Below, piece by piece: positions 28,104-37,634 of a DNA stretch of 64,000 nt. Within the stretch, counting starts at the first letter, position 1, and every line of letters begins with the position of its first letter. Source of the stretch: Zobellia russellii. GTDB lineage: Bacteria; Bacteroidota; Bacteroidia; Flavobacteriales; Flavobacteriaceae. Made by a program: the position numbers and the translations under genes. The notes under the pieces were generated by a model, which saw only the letters and a list, made by a program, of their open reading frames with translations, had not been told where the DNA came from and did not search any database. Location of the stretch: positions 62,001 through 126,000 of the forward strand of contig NZ_JACSOI010000009.1 in NCBI RefSeq assembly GCF_018728565.1, written 5' to 3'.

Positions 28104-29885
28104 ATGAAATATGTTGCAACAAAATTAAAATCAAATCAGACTAGATTTAGTTCAATTATATTCTCGTTTTGTCTTTGTACGATTTTTTGCCACAACACGC
28201 TTCTTATAGCCCAAGACCGTCCTAATGTATTGATTATGCTTACCGATGACCAAGGCTATGGTGACCTAGGTTCTCACGGCAATCCCTATTTAAAAACACC
28301 AAATATTGAAAAAATAGGCAAGCAAGGTCTTGAAATGACCCATTTCTTCTCCTATCCAAATTGTTCTGCTACTCGTGCTGCCATTTTAACAGGCAGATAT
28401 CCGTATCGCACAGGAGTCACAGGGGTTACACAAGTTGATCACTTTATGAATACTTCAGAAGAAACGCTAGCCGAGATTCTGAGTAAAAACGGCTATCGTA
28501 CGGGAATTTTCGGAAAATGGCATTTGGGAGACAATGCGCCCATGCGCCCAACAGATCAAGGATTTCAAGAAGCTTTGGTTCATAAAGGTGGAGGAATCGG
28601 GCAAGCTGCGGGACCTGCTGGCAACACCTATTTTGACCCAATTCTTGAGCACAATAATCAATCTAAAAAGTACGAAGGGTATTGCGATGATATTTTTACG
28701 GATGCTGCTCTAGATTTTATGAGCGAGAAAAGTGAGAAGCCTTTTTTTACATATCTAGCAACCAATCTGCCACACTTTCCACTTGAAGTACCCTATGAAA
28801 AAGCCGACCCCTATAGAAAAATAGGACTTCACGAAGACAATGCCAAAACCTACGGCATGATCGATAATATTGATGCCAATGTAGGTCGTGTTTTAAAACG
28901 CTTAAAACAACTGGGCATTGAAGACAATACAATAGTTATTTTCCTTTCGGATAATGGGCCTAGGAACAGACGTACTAAAAATGACGTCTACCCAGGAAGA
29001 TGGGTCTCAAATTTACGAGGAACAAAAACAAGTGTTTATGAATGTGGTACTCGTGTACCCTTTTTTGTAAGATGGCCAAAACATATTGAAAAAGCACAAC
29101 AAAACAGTACTATGGGTGCAGTAATTGATGTACTGCCCACCATTCTAGATGTCTGTAAAATTGAAGCTCCTGAGCATATTAAATTGGACGGTAAATCATT
29201 GCTGTCCCTATGGAAAGGTGAAAAATCGGACTTTAAAGACAGGGAGTTCATTGTCCAAATGCATTACGGTCCAACCGTGTTCAAGTACATGCATTTTGCC
29301 GTACGTACCCAAAAATATAAACTGGTAAGTCCACATGATGACCCACACCACATCCTGTATCAACCTAAAGATGAAGAATTAAAAGAAGTACTCGCTAACC
29401 TAGAATTATACGATGTAGAAAATGACCCAAGCGAGCGTATTAACTTAGCCAGTAATCATCCTGAAATAGTAGAAGACCTTCTGGCCCGTTATGAAAATTG
29501 GTTTGACGAGGTTACTGAAGAAAGAGATTCAAAAGGTATTCAGCGTATTTATCTTGGTAGCAGCATGCAACTCTCTACTAATCTATCTCAGTTTGATTGG
29601 GGCGGCCCTAGAGTTCTTTCTAAAAATGACCTTGGCCACTGGCGCGTAAAAACGGAAGCTGGTAGATACAACGTAAGTTTGGACCTTCCAAAACTGGACC
29701 ATGATGGAGTTGCTCATTTGAAATACAATGACCTGCACTTAAAACTTCCGGTAAACAAAGAGCAGAAGAAAATCACCTTTACAGATGTTATACTTCCTGA
29801 AGGAACAGGAAACTTCCATGCCTTCTTAAAAACAGAAAGATTAGCAAAAGGACCTTTATTTGTTGATGTTGAACGTATTGATTAA
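28104..29885 (+). CDS. Formylglycine-dependent S1 sulfatase, likely carrageenan-specific
   Basis: 593-aa type I sulfatase with an N-terminal signal segment (about residues 1-36). The modification motif is C-S-A-T-R at 87-91 within NCSATRAAILTGRYP, so the formylglycine Cys is present but the usual Pro is Ala. Asp48/Asp49 in TDDQGYGD and FLSDNGP are the calcium ligands. The extra C-terminal domain (about residues 480-593) is beta-rich. It is 40 bp behind GH129, the position held by a carrageenan sulfatase in the Zobellia locus. Sulfate position and subfamily cannot be fixed from sequence alone. Confidence 0.88.
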   Translation: MKYVATKLKSNQTRFSSIIFSFCLCTIFCHNTLLIAQDRPNVLIMLTDDQGYGDLGSHGNPYLKTPNIEKIGKQGLEMTHFFSYPNCSATRAAILTGRYPYRTGVTGVTQVDHFMNTSEETLAEILSKNGYRTGIFGKWHLGDNAPMRPTDQGFQEALVHKGGGIGQAAGPAGNTYFDPILEHNNQSKKYEGYCDDIFTDAALDFMSEKSEKPFFTYLATNLPHFPLEVPYEKADPYRKIGLHEDNAKTYGMIDNIDANVGRVLKRLKQLGIEDNTIVIFLSDNGPRNRRTKNDVYPGRWVSNLRGTKTSVYECGTRVPFFVRWPKHIEKAQQNSTMGAVIDVLPTILDVCKIEAPEHIKLDGKSLLSLWKGEKSDFKDREFIVQMHYGPTVFKYMHFAVRTQKYKLVSPHDDPHHILYQPKDEELKEVLANLELYDVENDPSERINLASNHPEIVEDLLARYENWFDEVTEERDSKGIQRIYLGSSMQLSTNLSQFDWGGPRVLSKNDLGHWRVKTEAGRYNVSLDLPKLDHDGVAHLKYNDLHLKLPVNKEQKKITFTDVILPEGTGNFHAFLKTERLAKGPLFVDVERID

Positions 29886-29970
29886 TGCTTAAAGATTTCG
29901 ATTTTACTGGTTTTCGCATTTTTTAAATCACACTCAAGTACCACATTTCATAACATTAACCAATAAACAA

Positions 29971-30036
29971 GGTTAAAATAGTGCCGTAACAGGATAAAAT
30001 CTACAAATCACTGCTCCCTCTATTACCCTTTATTTG
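29971..30036 (+). promoter_or_regulatory. AraC-type operator-promoter, site 3 (GH127-MFS-GH127)
   Basis: Half-sites GGTTAAAATAGTG at 29971 and GGATAAAAT at 29992 lie 21 bp apart. The -7 box TTTATTTG at 30029-30036 starts 37 bp after the second half-site. The GH127 gene follows after a leader of about 95 nt. The 248-bp gap from 29886 holds nothing else I can identify. Confidence 0.8.
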
Positions 30037-30133
30037 TATGCTACACTGCATCAAAGTATTCGTTGAACGCCAAGTTCTATTTTCAACGAATTCTAGACCA
30101 TAACGCAACGGTGTATTATATAAATATTGGATT

Positions 30134-32215
30134 ATGAAAAGAATAACCCTCTCCATTTGCCTCTTATTAACCGTGCTTTCTTGTAAACAAAGCGAGCCAG
30201 ACCAGAACCTCAGCGCAGATACAACAAAACCACGTGATTATGCTGCCAATCTAGACACAGGAAAAGGTGTCATCAATAACACGAACAGTCCACATGTTAA
30301 GTTGAAAAGTATTGACATAGGAGACTGTAGATGGACCGAAGGTTTCTGGGCCGATAAATGGAAGGTTGCCGAAGAAACTATGATTCCCCACATGGGTGAA
30401 ATCCTAAAAGGAGATATCGGTCACGGTTATAACAACTTTAAAATAGCTGCAGGACTCAAAGAAGGCGAACACAAAGGTTTTTGGTGGCATGATGGCGATT
30501 TCTATAAATGGATGGAAGCCAAAATGTACATTTACGGCGTAAATAAAGATGAAAAAATTGTTGAGGAAATAGATGAGATTATAGACGTCATAGCCCAAGC
30601 ACAACAAGCAGATGGTTACCTCTCCACGCCAGCAATCATTAGAGATGATATAGACCCTTTTACCAACAGAAGATACCACGAATTATATAATAGCGGTCAT
30701 TTATTAACTAGTGCTTGTATTCATTACCGCCTGACCGGAAAGACCAACTTCTTGGACATTGCCGTAAAGCATGCCGATTATCTGTATAAATTGTTCTCTC
30801 CAAAACCTGACCACCTAAAACGTTTTGGTTTTAATCAAACACAGATTATGGGCTTGGTAGAATTGTACCGTACTACCAAAGACAAGCGCTATTTAGAGCT
30901 GGCCGAGCAATTCATAAATATGCGCGGCACTTATAAAATTGAAGATGATGAGACCACAAAAGGATATCCTATTGGTGATATGGTTCAGGAACGCGTTCCG
31001 CTTCGTAAGGAAACCGAAGCTGTAGGTCATGCGGTACTGGCACTTTATTTCTATGCCGGCGCTGCCGATGTTTATGCGGAAACTGGTGAGAAAGAATTAA
31101 TTGATGCGCTAGAAAGGTTGTGGGACAACGTGACCAACAAAAAAATGTACATCACGGGAGCCATTGGCCAAACGCATTATGGGCGTTCTTCCCGTCTAGA
31201 TAAAATTGAAGAAGGTTTTATTGATGAGTATATGATGCCTAACATGACTGCCTATAACGAAACTTGTGCCAACATTTGTAACTCTATGTTCAATTACCGT
31301 ATGCTTACCCTTACCGGTGATGCTAAGCACGGCGATATTATGGAACTTGTGTTGCATAATAGCGGACTATCAGGCATTAGTTTGGACGGAAAGAACTATT
31401 ACTACTCCAATCCTCTTCGGAAAATTGAAGGTGCGCTAGACTATGAAAAAATGAACGTTGAGTTTCCCGAAAGACAACCTTATCTTAAATGTTTTTGTTG
31501 TCCTCCAAACTTAGTACGTACCATTGCAAAATCTCCGGGATGGGCCTATAGCAAATCCCAAAACGGAATTGCGGTTAACTTATACGGAGGAAACGAATTG
31601 AACACGACCCTATTGGACGGTTCAACTATAAAACTTACGCAAAAGACAGATTACCCATGGGATGGCGCCGTTAAGATTACAGTGGATGAATCCAAAGCCG
31701 ATGCTTTTGATATTCTTCTTCGTATTCCCAGTTGGGCTAAGGGTACTCAAATTTATGTAAACGGAACAAAAACAGCAGAGGCTGTACCCGGTACGTTTGC
31801 TAAAATTGAAAGAAAATGGGCCGCTGGTGATGAAATTACTATTGACATGCCCATGGAGACCAAGTTCATAGAAGGTCACCCTCGCATTGAAGAAGTTCGA
31901 AACCAAGTAGCTCTAAAAAGAGGCCCGGTTGTGTACTGTATAGAATCAGCAGATTTACCCGAAAAAACAGATATCACCAATGTTTATCTTTCGTCCGATA
32001 AAAAACTGAATCCTACTTCCAGACCGGATTTGTTAGGAGGTGTTACCACTTTGGAAGGTGAAATTTTAATTAGAAAAGACAAACCTGGTGAAATGTACCA
32101 AGAAGTGAGCTCTCCTAAATTTCAATCCTTTAAAACCAATTTTATACCTTACTATGCTTGGAGCAATAGAGGTCAAGGAGAGATGACGGTTTTCCTTCCT
32201 GTAATCTGGAATTAG
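30134..32215 (+). CDS. GH127 lipoprotein, predicted 3,6-anhydro-D-galactosidase
   Basis: 693-aa DUF1680/GH127 enzyme. A signal peptide with lipobox VLSC (Cys17) makes it a lipoprotein facing the periplasm or cell surface. The zinc-thiolate active site known from the arabinofuranosidase HypBA1 is intact: Glu377 and Cys379 in NETCAN, and Cys455-Cys456 in CFCCPPNL with a further Cys453. In Zobellia carrageenan loci GH127 enzymes release 3,6-anhydro-D-galactose from non-reducing ends. It is first in a three-gene operon with the MFS porter and a second GH127. Confidence 0.88.
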   Translation: MKRITLSICLLLTVLSCKQSEPDQNLSADTTKPRDYAANLDTGKGVINNTNSPHVKLKSIDIGDCRWTEGFWADKWKVAEETMIPHMGEILKGDIGHGYNNFKIAAGLKEGEHKGFWWHDGDFYKWMEAKMYIYGVNKDEKIVEEIDEIIDVIAQAQQADGYLSTPAIIRDDIDPFTNRRYHELYNSGHLLTSACIHYRLTGKTNFLDIAVKHADYLYKLFSPKPDHLKRFGFNQTQIMGLVELYRTTKDKRYLELAEQFINMRGTYKIEDDETTKGYPIGDMVQERVPLRKETEAVGHAVLALYFYAGAADVYAETGEKELIDALERLWDNVTNKKMYITGAIGQTHYGRSSRLDKIEEGFIDEYMMPNMTAYNETCANICNSMFNYRMLTLTGDAKHGDIMELVLHNSGLSGISLDGKNYYYSNPLRKIEGALDYEKMNVEFPERQPYLKCFCCPPNLVRTIAKSPGWAYSKSQNGIAVNLYGGNELNTTLLDGSTIKLTQKTDYPWDGAVKITVDESKADAFDILLRIPSWAKGTQIYVNGTKTAEAVPGTFAKIERKWAAGDEITIDMPMETKFIEGHPRIEEVRNQVALKRGPVVYCIESADLPEKTDITNVYLSSDKKLNPTSRPDLLGGVTTLEGEILIRKDKPGEMYQEVSSPKFQSFKTNFIPYYAWSNRGQGEMTVFLPVIWN

Positions 32216-32256
32216 CATCTATAATGGCTCATAACATCTTAACTTAAACTTTTCTT

Positions 32257-33831
32257 ATGGGTTCTTATAAAAAGAATGCTTTTACGTACGCAACTATAGT
32301 AGCTATGGGCGGTTTTGTCTTTGGGTTGGACGCCGCTTTAATATCAGGAACTATAAAATTTATTACACAGGAATTCTCGCTTACCGATCTAGAATTGGGA
32401 TCGGTAGTGGGAGCCCCCGCAATGGGAGTGCTCCTGGCGCTCGTTTTTGTGGGTTATGCCTGTAACAAATATGGCCGGAGAACCACTTTAATGATTGCCG
32501 CTGCCCTCTACCTTGGTTCGGCAGTAGCTTCTGCATTGGCACCCACATACGTATCACTATTAGTAGCCCGTTTTATGGGCGGTTTGGCTTTTAGTTCTAT
32601 TTCTTTGGCATCTATGTACATTGGTGAAATAGCCCCTCCAAAATGGCGTGGAAAATTGGTATCTATGACGCAAATAAATATTGTTGTAGGTCTTTCCGCT
32701 GCTTACTTTATCAATTACCTCATCTTGGGTTGGGCAAACTCGGAAGCTCCATGGGTACGAGAATGGGGATTGGATACAAATACATGGCGTTGGATGCTGG
32801 GCTCAGAGGTTATTTTTGCCCTGTTATGGTTCATACTTTTGTTTTTTGTTCCTAAAAGTCCAGCTTGGTTATTGTACAAAGGACGTGAACCGGAAGCCAT
32901 AAGAACACTACAAAAAGTAACCCCGGAAAATGAAATTCAAGCCAAAATAACACAGATGCACTCCAGTCTTGAGAGTAGTAACCAAGACCGCTCCGTAGGC
33001 ACTCAGATTAAAGAAATTTTTGGCAAACCAATGCGGGTTACCATGATTATTGCAATGACCATTGCCATTGCCCAGCAAGCCACCGGAATAAATGCCATTC
33101 TTTTTTATGCCCCTACCGTATTTGAACAATTGGGAATAGGAACGGATGCAGCTTTTGCCCAAGCCATCTATATTGGACTTACCAGTATCGTATTTACAGT
33201 TTTAGGGCTGCTCTTGGTAGATAGAATAGGCCGTAGACCAATGATTATTTGGGGTATGCTTTGGATTGTATTAAGTCTTGGGGTTTGTTTCTACGGATTC
33301 AAAACCGCCAACTATACCATTACGGAAAGTGCTATTTCAGATATGTCTTCCATACCTAATGCAGATAGGTTAAACCCATTAATAGACATACCTTATGATA
33401 GTGACATAAGCTTTAAAGCGGCACTCATAGAAACATTGGGAGAAACGGATGCCAGAGACTACTCGGGCCTATTGTTGCAAAAAGCAGCAGATATAAATGC
33501 CCTTCTTATTTTATTGGGTATTCTAAGTTTTATAGGAGCCTTCCATTTTTCAGTAGGTCCGGTGATGTGGGTGTTATTTTCTGAAATTTTCCCTATTTCC
33601 TTAAGAGGTATAGCCATCCCATTTTTCACCTTGATCACCAGTTTTGTAAGTTATTTGGTGCAGAAATTTTTCCCATGGCAATTAGCTACCATGGGCATAA
33701 GCTCTACCCTATTATTCTATGCCATTGTAGTAAGCATTGGCTTGGTCATTCTTTATATCTATTTAAAGGAGACCAAAAACATGACTATAGAAGAAGTACA
33801 ATTGGCACTGGCCACCAGACGAAAAAAATAA
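32257..33831 (+). CDS. MFS sugar porter family transporter
   Basis: 524-aa sugar porter with twelve expected membrane segments. Signatures include GRRTTLMIAAAL, the central FFVPKSPAWLLYKG after helix 6, QQATGINAILFYAP and DRIGRRPMI. A hydrophilic insertion of about 80 residues (from about 350, NYTITESAISDMSS onward) separates late helices; such a loop is unusual for bacterial xylose/galactose porters. The gene is six bases upstream of a GH127 that lacks a signal peptide, suggesting import of an oligosaccharide or sugar for internal hydrolysis. Confidence 0.93.
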   Translation: MGSYKKNAFTYATIVAMGGFVFGLDAALISGTIKFITQEFSLTDLELGSVVGAPAMGVLLALVFVGYACNKYGRRTTLMIAAALYLGSAVASALAPTYVSLLVARFMGGLAFSSISLASMYIGEIAPPKWRGKLVSMTQINIVVGLSAAYFINYLILGWANSEAPWVREWGLDTNTWRWMLGSEVIFALLWFILLFFVPKSPAWLLYKGREPEAIRTLQKVTPENEIQAKITQMHSSLESSNQDRSVGTQIKEIFGKPMRVTMIIAMTIAIAQQATGINAILFYAPTVFEQLGIGTDAAFAQAIYIGLTSIVFTVLGLLLVDRIGRRPMIIWGMLWIVLSLGVCFYGFKTANYTITESAISDMSSIPNADRLNPLIDIPYDSDISFKAALIETLGETDARDYSGLLLQKAADINALLILLGILSFIGAFHFSVGPVMWVLFSEIFPISLRGIAIPFFTLITSFVSYLVQKFFPWQLATMGISSTLLFYAIVVSIGLVILYIYLKETKNMTIEEVQLALATRRKK

Positions 33832-33837
33832 ACAGAA

Positions 33838-35808
33838 ATGAAACAAGCCACACCCTCAAATATAAATAGCCCGTATACCCAACTAAAAAGTCTGAATATT
33901 GGAGATTGCCAATGGACAGATGGTTTTTGGGCCGATAAATTTAAGCTTTGTGCCAATGCCATGGTACCTTATATGGGCGATGTATTATGTGGAGATGTAG
34001 GCCATGCGCTTAACAATTTTAAAATAGCGGCCGGCGAAAAACAAGGGGAACACCAAGGCATGTTTTGGCATGATGGGGATTTCTACAAATTCATGGAGGC
34101 CAAGACCTATGTATACGCCCAAACCCAAAATAATGAACTTTTAAAGGAGTTGGATGAATACATAGAAATCATTTCCAAGGCACAAGAAACAGATGGGTAC
34201 CTACAGACCCAAATTCAATTGAGAGAAGGCGTAGACCGCTACGAAAACCGCAAGTACCATGAAATGTACAATACCGGTCATTTGCTCATTAGCGCCTGCA
34301 TTCACTACAGGGTTACCGGTCAACGTAATTTTTTGGATATCGCTATAAAACATGCAGATTTACTGTACACCATTTTTATGCCGGACACCAAACATTATGG
34401 TCGTTTTGGCTTCAACCAAACGCAGATAATGGGCTTGGTAGAACTGTATCGTACAGTAGGTGATAAAAAGTATTTGGCTCTTGCCGAAAAGTTTATCGAT
34501 AACCGTGGGAAATATGAAGTAAAACATCACCCAACTACTGAGGGCTACCCTATTGGCGATATGGTACAGGAACGTACACCTTTACGGGAATCTAATGAAG
34601 CGGTAGGCCACGCTGTGCTTGCCCTATATTACTACGCAGGAGCTGCAGATGTTTATGCCGAGACAGGAGAAAAAGCCCTTATTGACGCCTTAGATCGCCT
34701 TTGGGAAAACGTTACGACCAAAAAAATGTATGTAACGGGTGCCGTGGGTCAAGCTCATTATGGCGCTTCGGTAAATCGTGATATGATAGAAGAGGGTTTC
34801 ATAGATGCATACATGATGCCCAATATGACCGCCTATAATGAAACCTGTGCCAATTTATGTAACGCCATGTTCAGTTACCGCATGCTAAATTTAAAAGGCG
34901 AAGCAAAATATGCAGATATTGTTGAGCTGGTCCTTTACAATAGTGCCCTATCCGGAATTAGCGTAACAGGAAAGGAATATTTTTATGCAAATCCCTTACG
35001 GATGCTTAACAACACCAGAGATTACCATGCGCATGAAAACGTAACGGAAACCCCAAACAGGGAACCCTATCTAAGCTGTTTCTGCTGCCCGCCAAACCTG
35101 GTACGTACCATTGCCACGGTTTCGGAATGGGCCTATAGTCTTTCTGAAAACGGGGTAACCGTAAATCTTTATGGTGCCAATAATTTAGTATCGCAGCTAC
35201 AGGACGGCTCTCTCATTAAAATTTCGCAAGAAACGGAATATCCGTGGCAAGGAACGGTAAAATTGAATATCGAAGAATGTAAAGCAGATGCTTTTACCAT
35301 TGGTCTACGAATTCCAAAATGGGCCAAAAACACAACACTCACACTCAACGGAGAAAAACTAACAAACTCATTAACTCCCGGAAGCTTCGCCCAAATTGAA
35401 CGAAATTGGAAAAACGGGGACGTACTTGTTCTTGATATGCCAATGGAAGTTGAATTTGTAGAAGGTCACCCAAGAATTGAAGAAGTACGCAACCAAATAG
35501 CCATAAAACGCGGACCAATAGTGTACTGCATTGAATCGCCAGATTTACCTGAGAATACAGATATTCTGGATATTTACTTTAACGGAAATAAAAAGCTGGA
35601 ACCTACTTATCAACCCAATTTTTTAGGTGGAATTACCACTCTTGAAGGAGAAATCTTAATCCGAAAAGATAAAGGCGAAGGCATCTACAGAACCGTTCAA
35701 AAGCCCGAATGGACACCTTACAAAACCCAACTTGTACCCTATTTTGCGTGGAGTAATCGCGGGCAGGCCGAAATGACCGTATTCATGCCTGTGGTATGGG
35801 AAGATTAA
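33838..35808 (+). CDS. Cytoplasmic-type GH127, predicted 3,6-anhydro-D-galactosidase
   Basis: 656-aa paralogue of the lipoprotein at 30134, close over its full length. It has no signal peptide: the chain begins MKQATPSNINSPYTQLKSLN, right at the catalytic domain. Glu336, Cys338 (NETCAN) and Cys416-Cys417 (CFCCPPN) preserve the zinc-thiolate site. Six bases separate it from the MFS porter stop, so co-translation is likely. Together with the lipoprotein copy it suggests two-compartment trimming of carrageenan oligosaccharides. Confidence 0.88.
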   Translation: MKQATPSNINSPYTQLKSLNIGDCQWTDGFWADKFKLCANAMVPYMGDVLCGDVGHALNNFKIAAGEKQGEHQGMFWHDGDFYKFMEAKTYVYAQTQNNELLKELDEYIEIISKAQETDGYLQTQIQLREGVDRYENRKYHEMYNTGHLLISACIHYRVTGQRNFLDIAIKHADLLYTIFMPDTKHYGRFGFNQTQIMGLVELYRTVGDKKYLALAEKFIDNRGKYEVKHHPTTEGYPIGDMVQERTPLRESNEAVGHAVLALYYYAGAADVYAETGEKALIDALDRLWENVTTKKMYVTGAVGQAHYGASVNRDMIEEGFIDAYMMPNMTAYNETCANLCNAMFSYRMLNLKGEAKYADIVELVLYNSALSGISVTGKEYFYANPLRMLNNTRDYHAHENVTETPNREPYLSCFCCPPNLVRTIATVSEWAYSLSENGVTVNLYGANNLVSQLQDGSLIKISQETEYPWQGTVKLNIEECKADAFTIGLRIPKWAKNTTLTLNGEKLTNSLTPGSFAQIERNWKNGDVLVLDMPMEVEFVEGHPRIEEVRNQIAIKRGPIVYCIESPDLPENTDILDIYFNGNKKLEPTYQPNFLGGITTLEGEILIRKDKGEGIYRTVQKPEWTPYKTQLVPYFAWSNRGQAEMTVFMPVVWED

Positions 35809-35858
35809 TTAGACAAATCAAAAAAAAACACATAAAAACAGACTAGACCGGACCAAAT

Positions 35859-35924
35859 AGATAAAATAATGCTAATGGCAGTTAACCCATGTAAATAGAA
35901 ACATTTGTTTTAGTGGTTCATTTG
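35859..35924 (+). promoter_or_regulatory. AraC-type operator-promoter, site 4 (second sulfatase)
   Basis: Half-sites AGATAAAATAATG at 35859 and AGTTAACCC at 35880 lie 21 bp apart; the second is the most degenerate of the set. The -7 box TTCATTTG at 35917-35924 starts exactly 37 bp after it. The leader to the sulfatase start is about 160 nt. The 277-bp gap from 35809 shows no terminator for the upstream operon. Confidence 0.7.
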
Positions 35925-36085
35925 TAATTCATGGAACCCTATAAAAATTCTGTTAAAAGAATGAACTTTTCTCCCAGAACTCCATGGCCTATATCATATC
36001 TCTTTAGCAATTCAGAAAAAGGCAAGTCGACACTCAATAGATTAAAAAATATCATTTTACAAAAACATAGATTAAATTTATAGCT

Positions 36086-37567
36086 ATGATAACTCACTTA
36101 AATCATTTCAAACTATTTCTATTCGCTACAATCCTGTCTATGACGACCATCGGATTAGCCCAAGAAACTCGCCCCAACATCCTTGTTGTTCTCTGTGATG
36201 ACCTTGGCTATGCCGATGTTGGCTTTAACGGTTCTACCGATATTGTAACACCAGAAATGGACAAACTGGCCAGGGCAGGAGTAATTTTTTCATCGGCCTA
36301 TGTGGCACACCCGTTTTGTGGTCCTAGCCGTTCCGCACTACTAACTGGTCGTTACCCACATCTTACCGGCACACCTTATAACCTGTTCCACAATAGTAGT
36401 GACAAAGACGAAGACAATATGGGGGTTCCGTTAGAGGAAACCTATATGTCCAAAGTACTTCAACAGGCAGGTTATTATACCAGTGCCATAGGTAAATGGC
36501 ATTTAGGTTCCGCTCCAAAATTTCACCCTAACAAAAGAGGTTTTGATAATTTCTATGGCTTTTTAGGTGGAGGGCATGATTACTTTCCCAAAACATACAT
36601 GAAAACCTATACTGAACAGGTAAAAGCCGGTAACAAGAATATTCGTGATTATGTTTTCCCCATGGAACACAACGGAAAACCAGCAAACGAAACCGAGTAT
36701 ATTACCGACGGTTTTTCTAGGGAAGCAAATAACAGTATCAAAACAGCAGCAAAGAAAAAACAGCCGTTTTTCATTTATCTTGCCTACAACGCCCCACATG
36801 TTCCGTTACAGGCCAAGACCGAGGATATGGCAAAGTTTGCCCATATAGAGGATAAGGACAGACAAACCTACGCCGCAATGGTCTATGCAGTGGACAGAGG
36901 CATTGGTTCCATTGTCAAAACCCTAAAAGAAACGAATCAACTGGACAATACCCTTATTGTATTTTTAAGTGATAACGGTGGTAATTTTGATCATGGTGCC
37001 AACAACTACCCGCTTAAAGGAACAAAAGGAGATACTTGGGAAGGCGGATATCGTGTACCCATGTTTTTCCATTGGCCAAAAAAACTGGCAGAAAACCAAA
37101 CATTTGACCATCCTGTTTCTGCTTTGGACTTCTACCCTACTTTTGCTCACTTGGCCAATGCAAAAATTCCACAGGATAAAAAATTAGACGGTAAAAACAT
37201 TATAGACCATGTTATAAACAAAACGGAGCCGTACAAAGATGAGATGATCTACTCGTTACGCTATCGTGAAGGTTATAACGATGTAGGTGCGCGCCAAGGA
37301 GATTGGAAGATTACGAGAATGGGCAACGAACCATGGAGACTCCATAATATTACCGAAGACATAGGCGAAGAAAAGAACCTATCCGGTAGATATCCTGAAC
37401 GCTTAAAGGAAATGATAGCCAAGACTAAAGCATGGACAGATACCTTTGTAAAACCATTGTGGGTGTATTCCAAAAAAGACCTAGAACTATGGGAAAGTGG
37501 CCATATGCCTCAATACGATGAAACGTTTGAAGTAGATAAGCTAGTAGAATCTCCATACGAGAAATAA
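36086..37567 (+). CDS. Formylglycine-dependent S1 sulfatase
   Basis: 493-aa exported sulfatase: signal peptide to about residue 25 (TIGLA), then NILVVLCDDLGYADVG with the metal Asp pair at 38-39. The canonical C-G-P-S-R motif is at residues 78-82, GKWHLG follows, and FLSDNGGN supplies later metal ligands. It has its own AraC-type promoter and closes the carrageenan-like block, so it probably desulfates carrageenan oligosaccharides. Which sulfate it removes is not visible. Transcription ends at the hairpin at 37591-37613. Confidence 0.9.
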   Translation: MITHLNHFKLFLFATILSMTTIGLAQETRPNILVVLCDDLGYADVGFNGSTDIVTPEMDKLARAGVIFSSAYVAHPFCGPSRSALLTGRYPHLTGTPYNLFHNSSDKDEDNMGVPLEETYMSKVLQQAGYYTSAIGKWHLGSAPKFHPNKRGFDNFYGFLGGGHDYFPKTYMKTYTEQVKAGNKNIRDYVFPMEHNGKPANETEYITDGFSREANNSIKTAAKKKQPFFIYLAYNAPHVPLQAKTEDMAKFAHIEDKDRQTYAAMVYAVDRGIGSIVKTLKETNQLDNTLIVFLSDNGGNFDHGANNYPLKGTKGDTWEGGYRVPMFFHWPKKLAENQTFDHPVSALDFYPTFAHLANAKIPQDKKLDGKNIIDHVINKTEPYKDEMIYSLRYREGYNDVGARQGDWKITRMGNEPWRLHNITEDIGEEKNLSGRYPERLKEMIAKTKAWTDTFVKPLWVYSKKDLELWESGHMPQYDETFEVDKLVESPYEK

Positions 37568-37590
37568 GACTTACCATTTAGAAAAACAAA

Positions 37591-37613
37591 AAGAGCCGCA
37601 TAATGCGGCTCTT
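37591..37613. terminator. Bidirectional terminator between sulfatase and rny
   Basis: A ten-bp perfect stem, AAGAGCCGCA pairing with TGCGGCTCTT, with a TAA loop and A/T-rich flanks on both sides. It sits between the converging sulfatase and rny genes. Confidence 0.85.
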
Positions 37614-37634
37614 ATTTTATATACTTATCAGTGG

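Noticed and set aside
36086-37567. Assigning an S1 subfamily and sulfate position to the second sulfatase
   Set aside because: The visible motifs are common to the whole family; subfamily needs a search against SulfAtlas.
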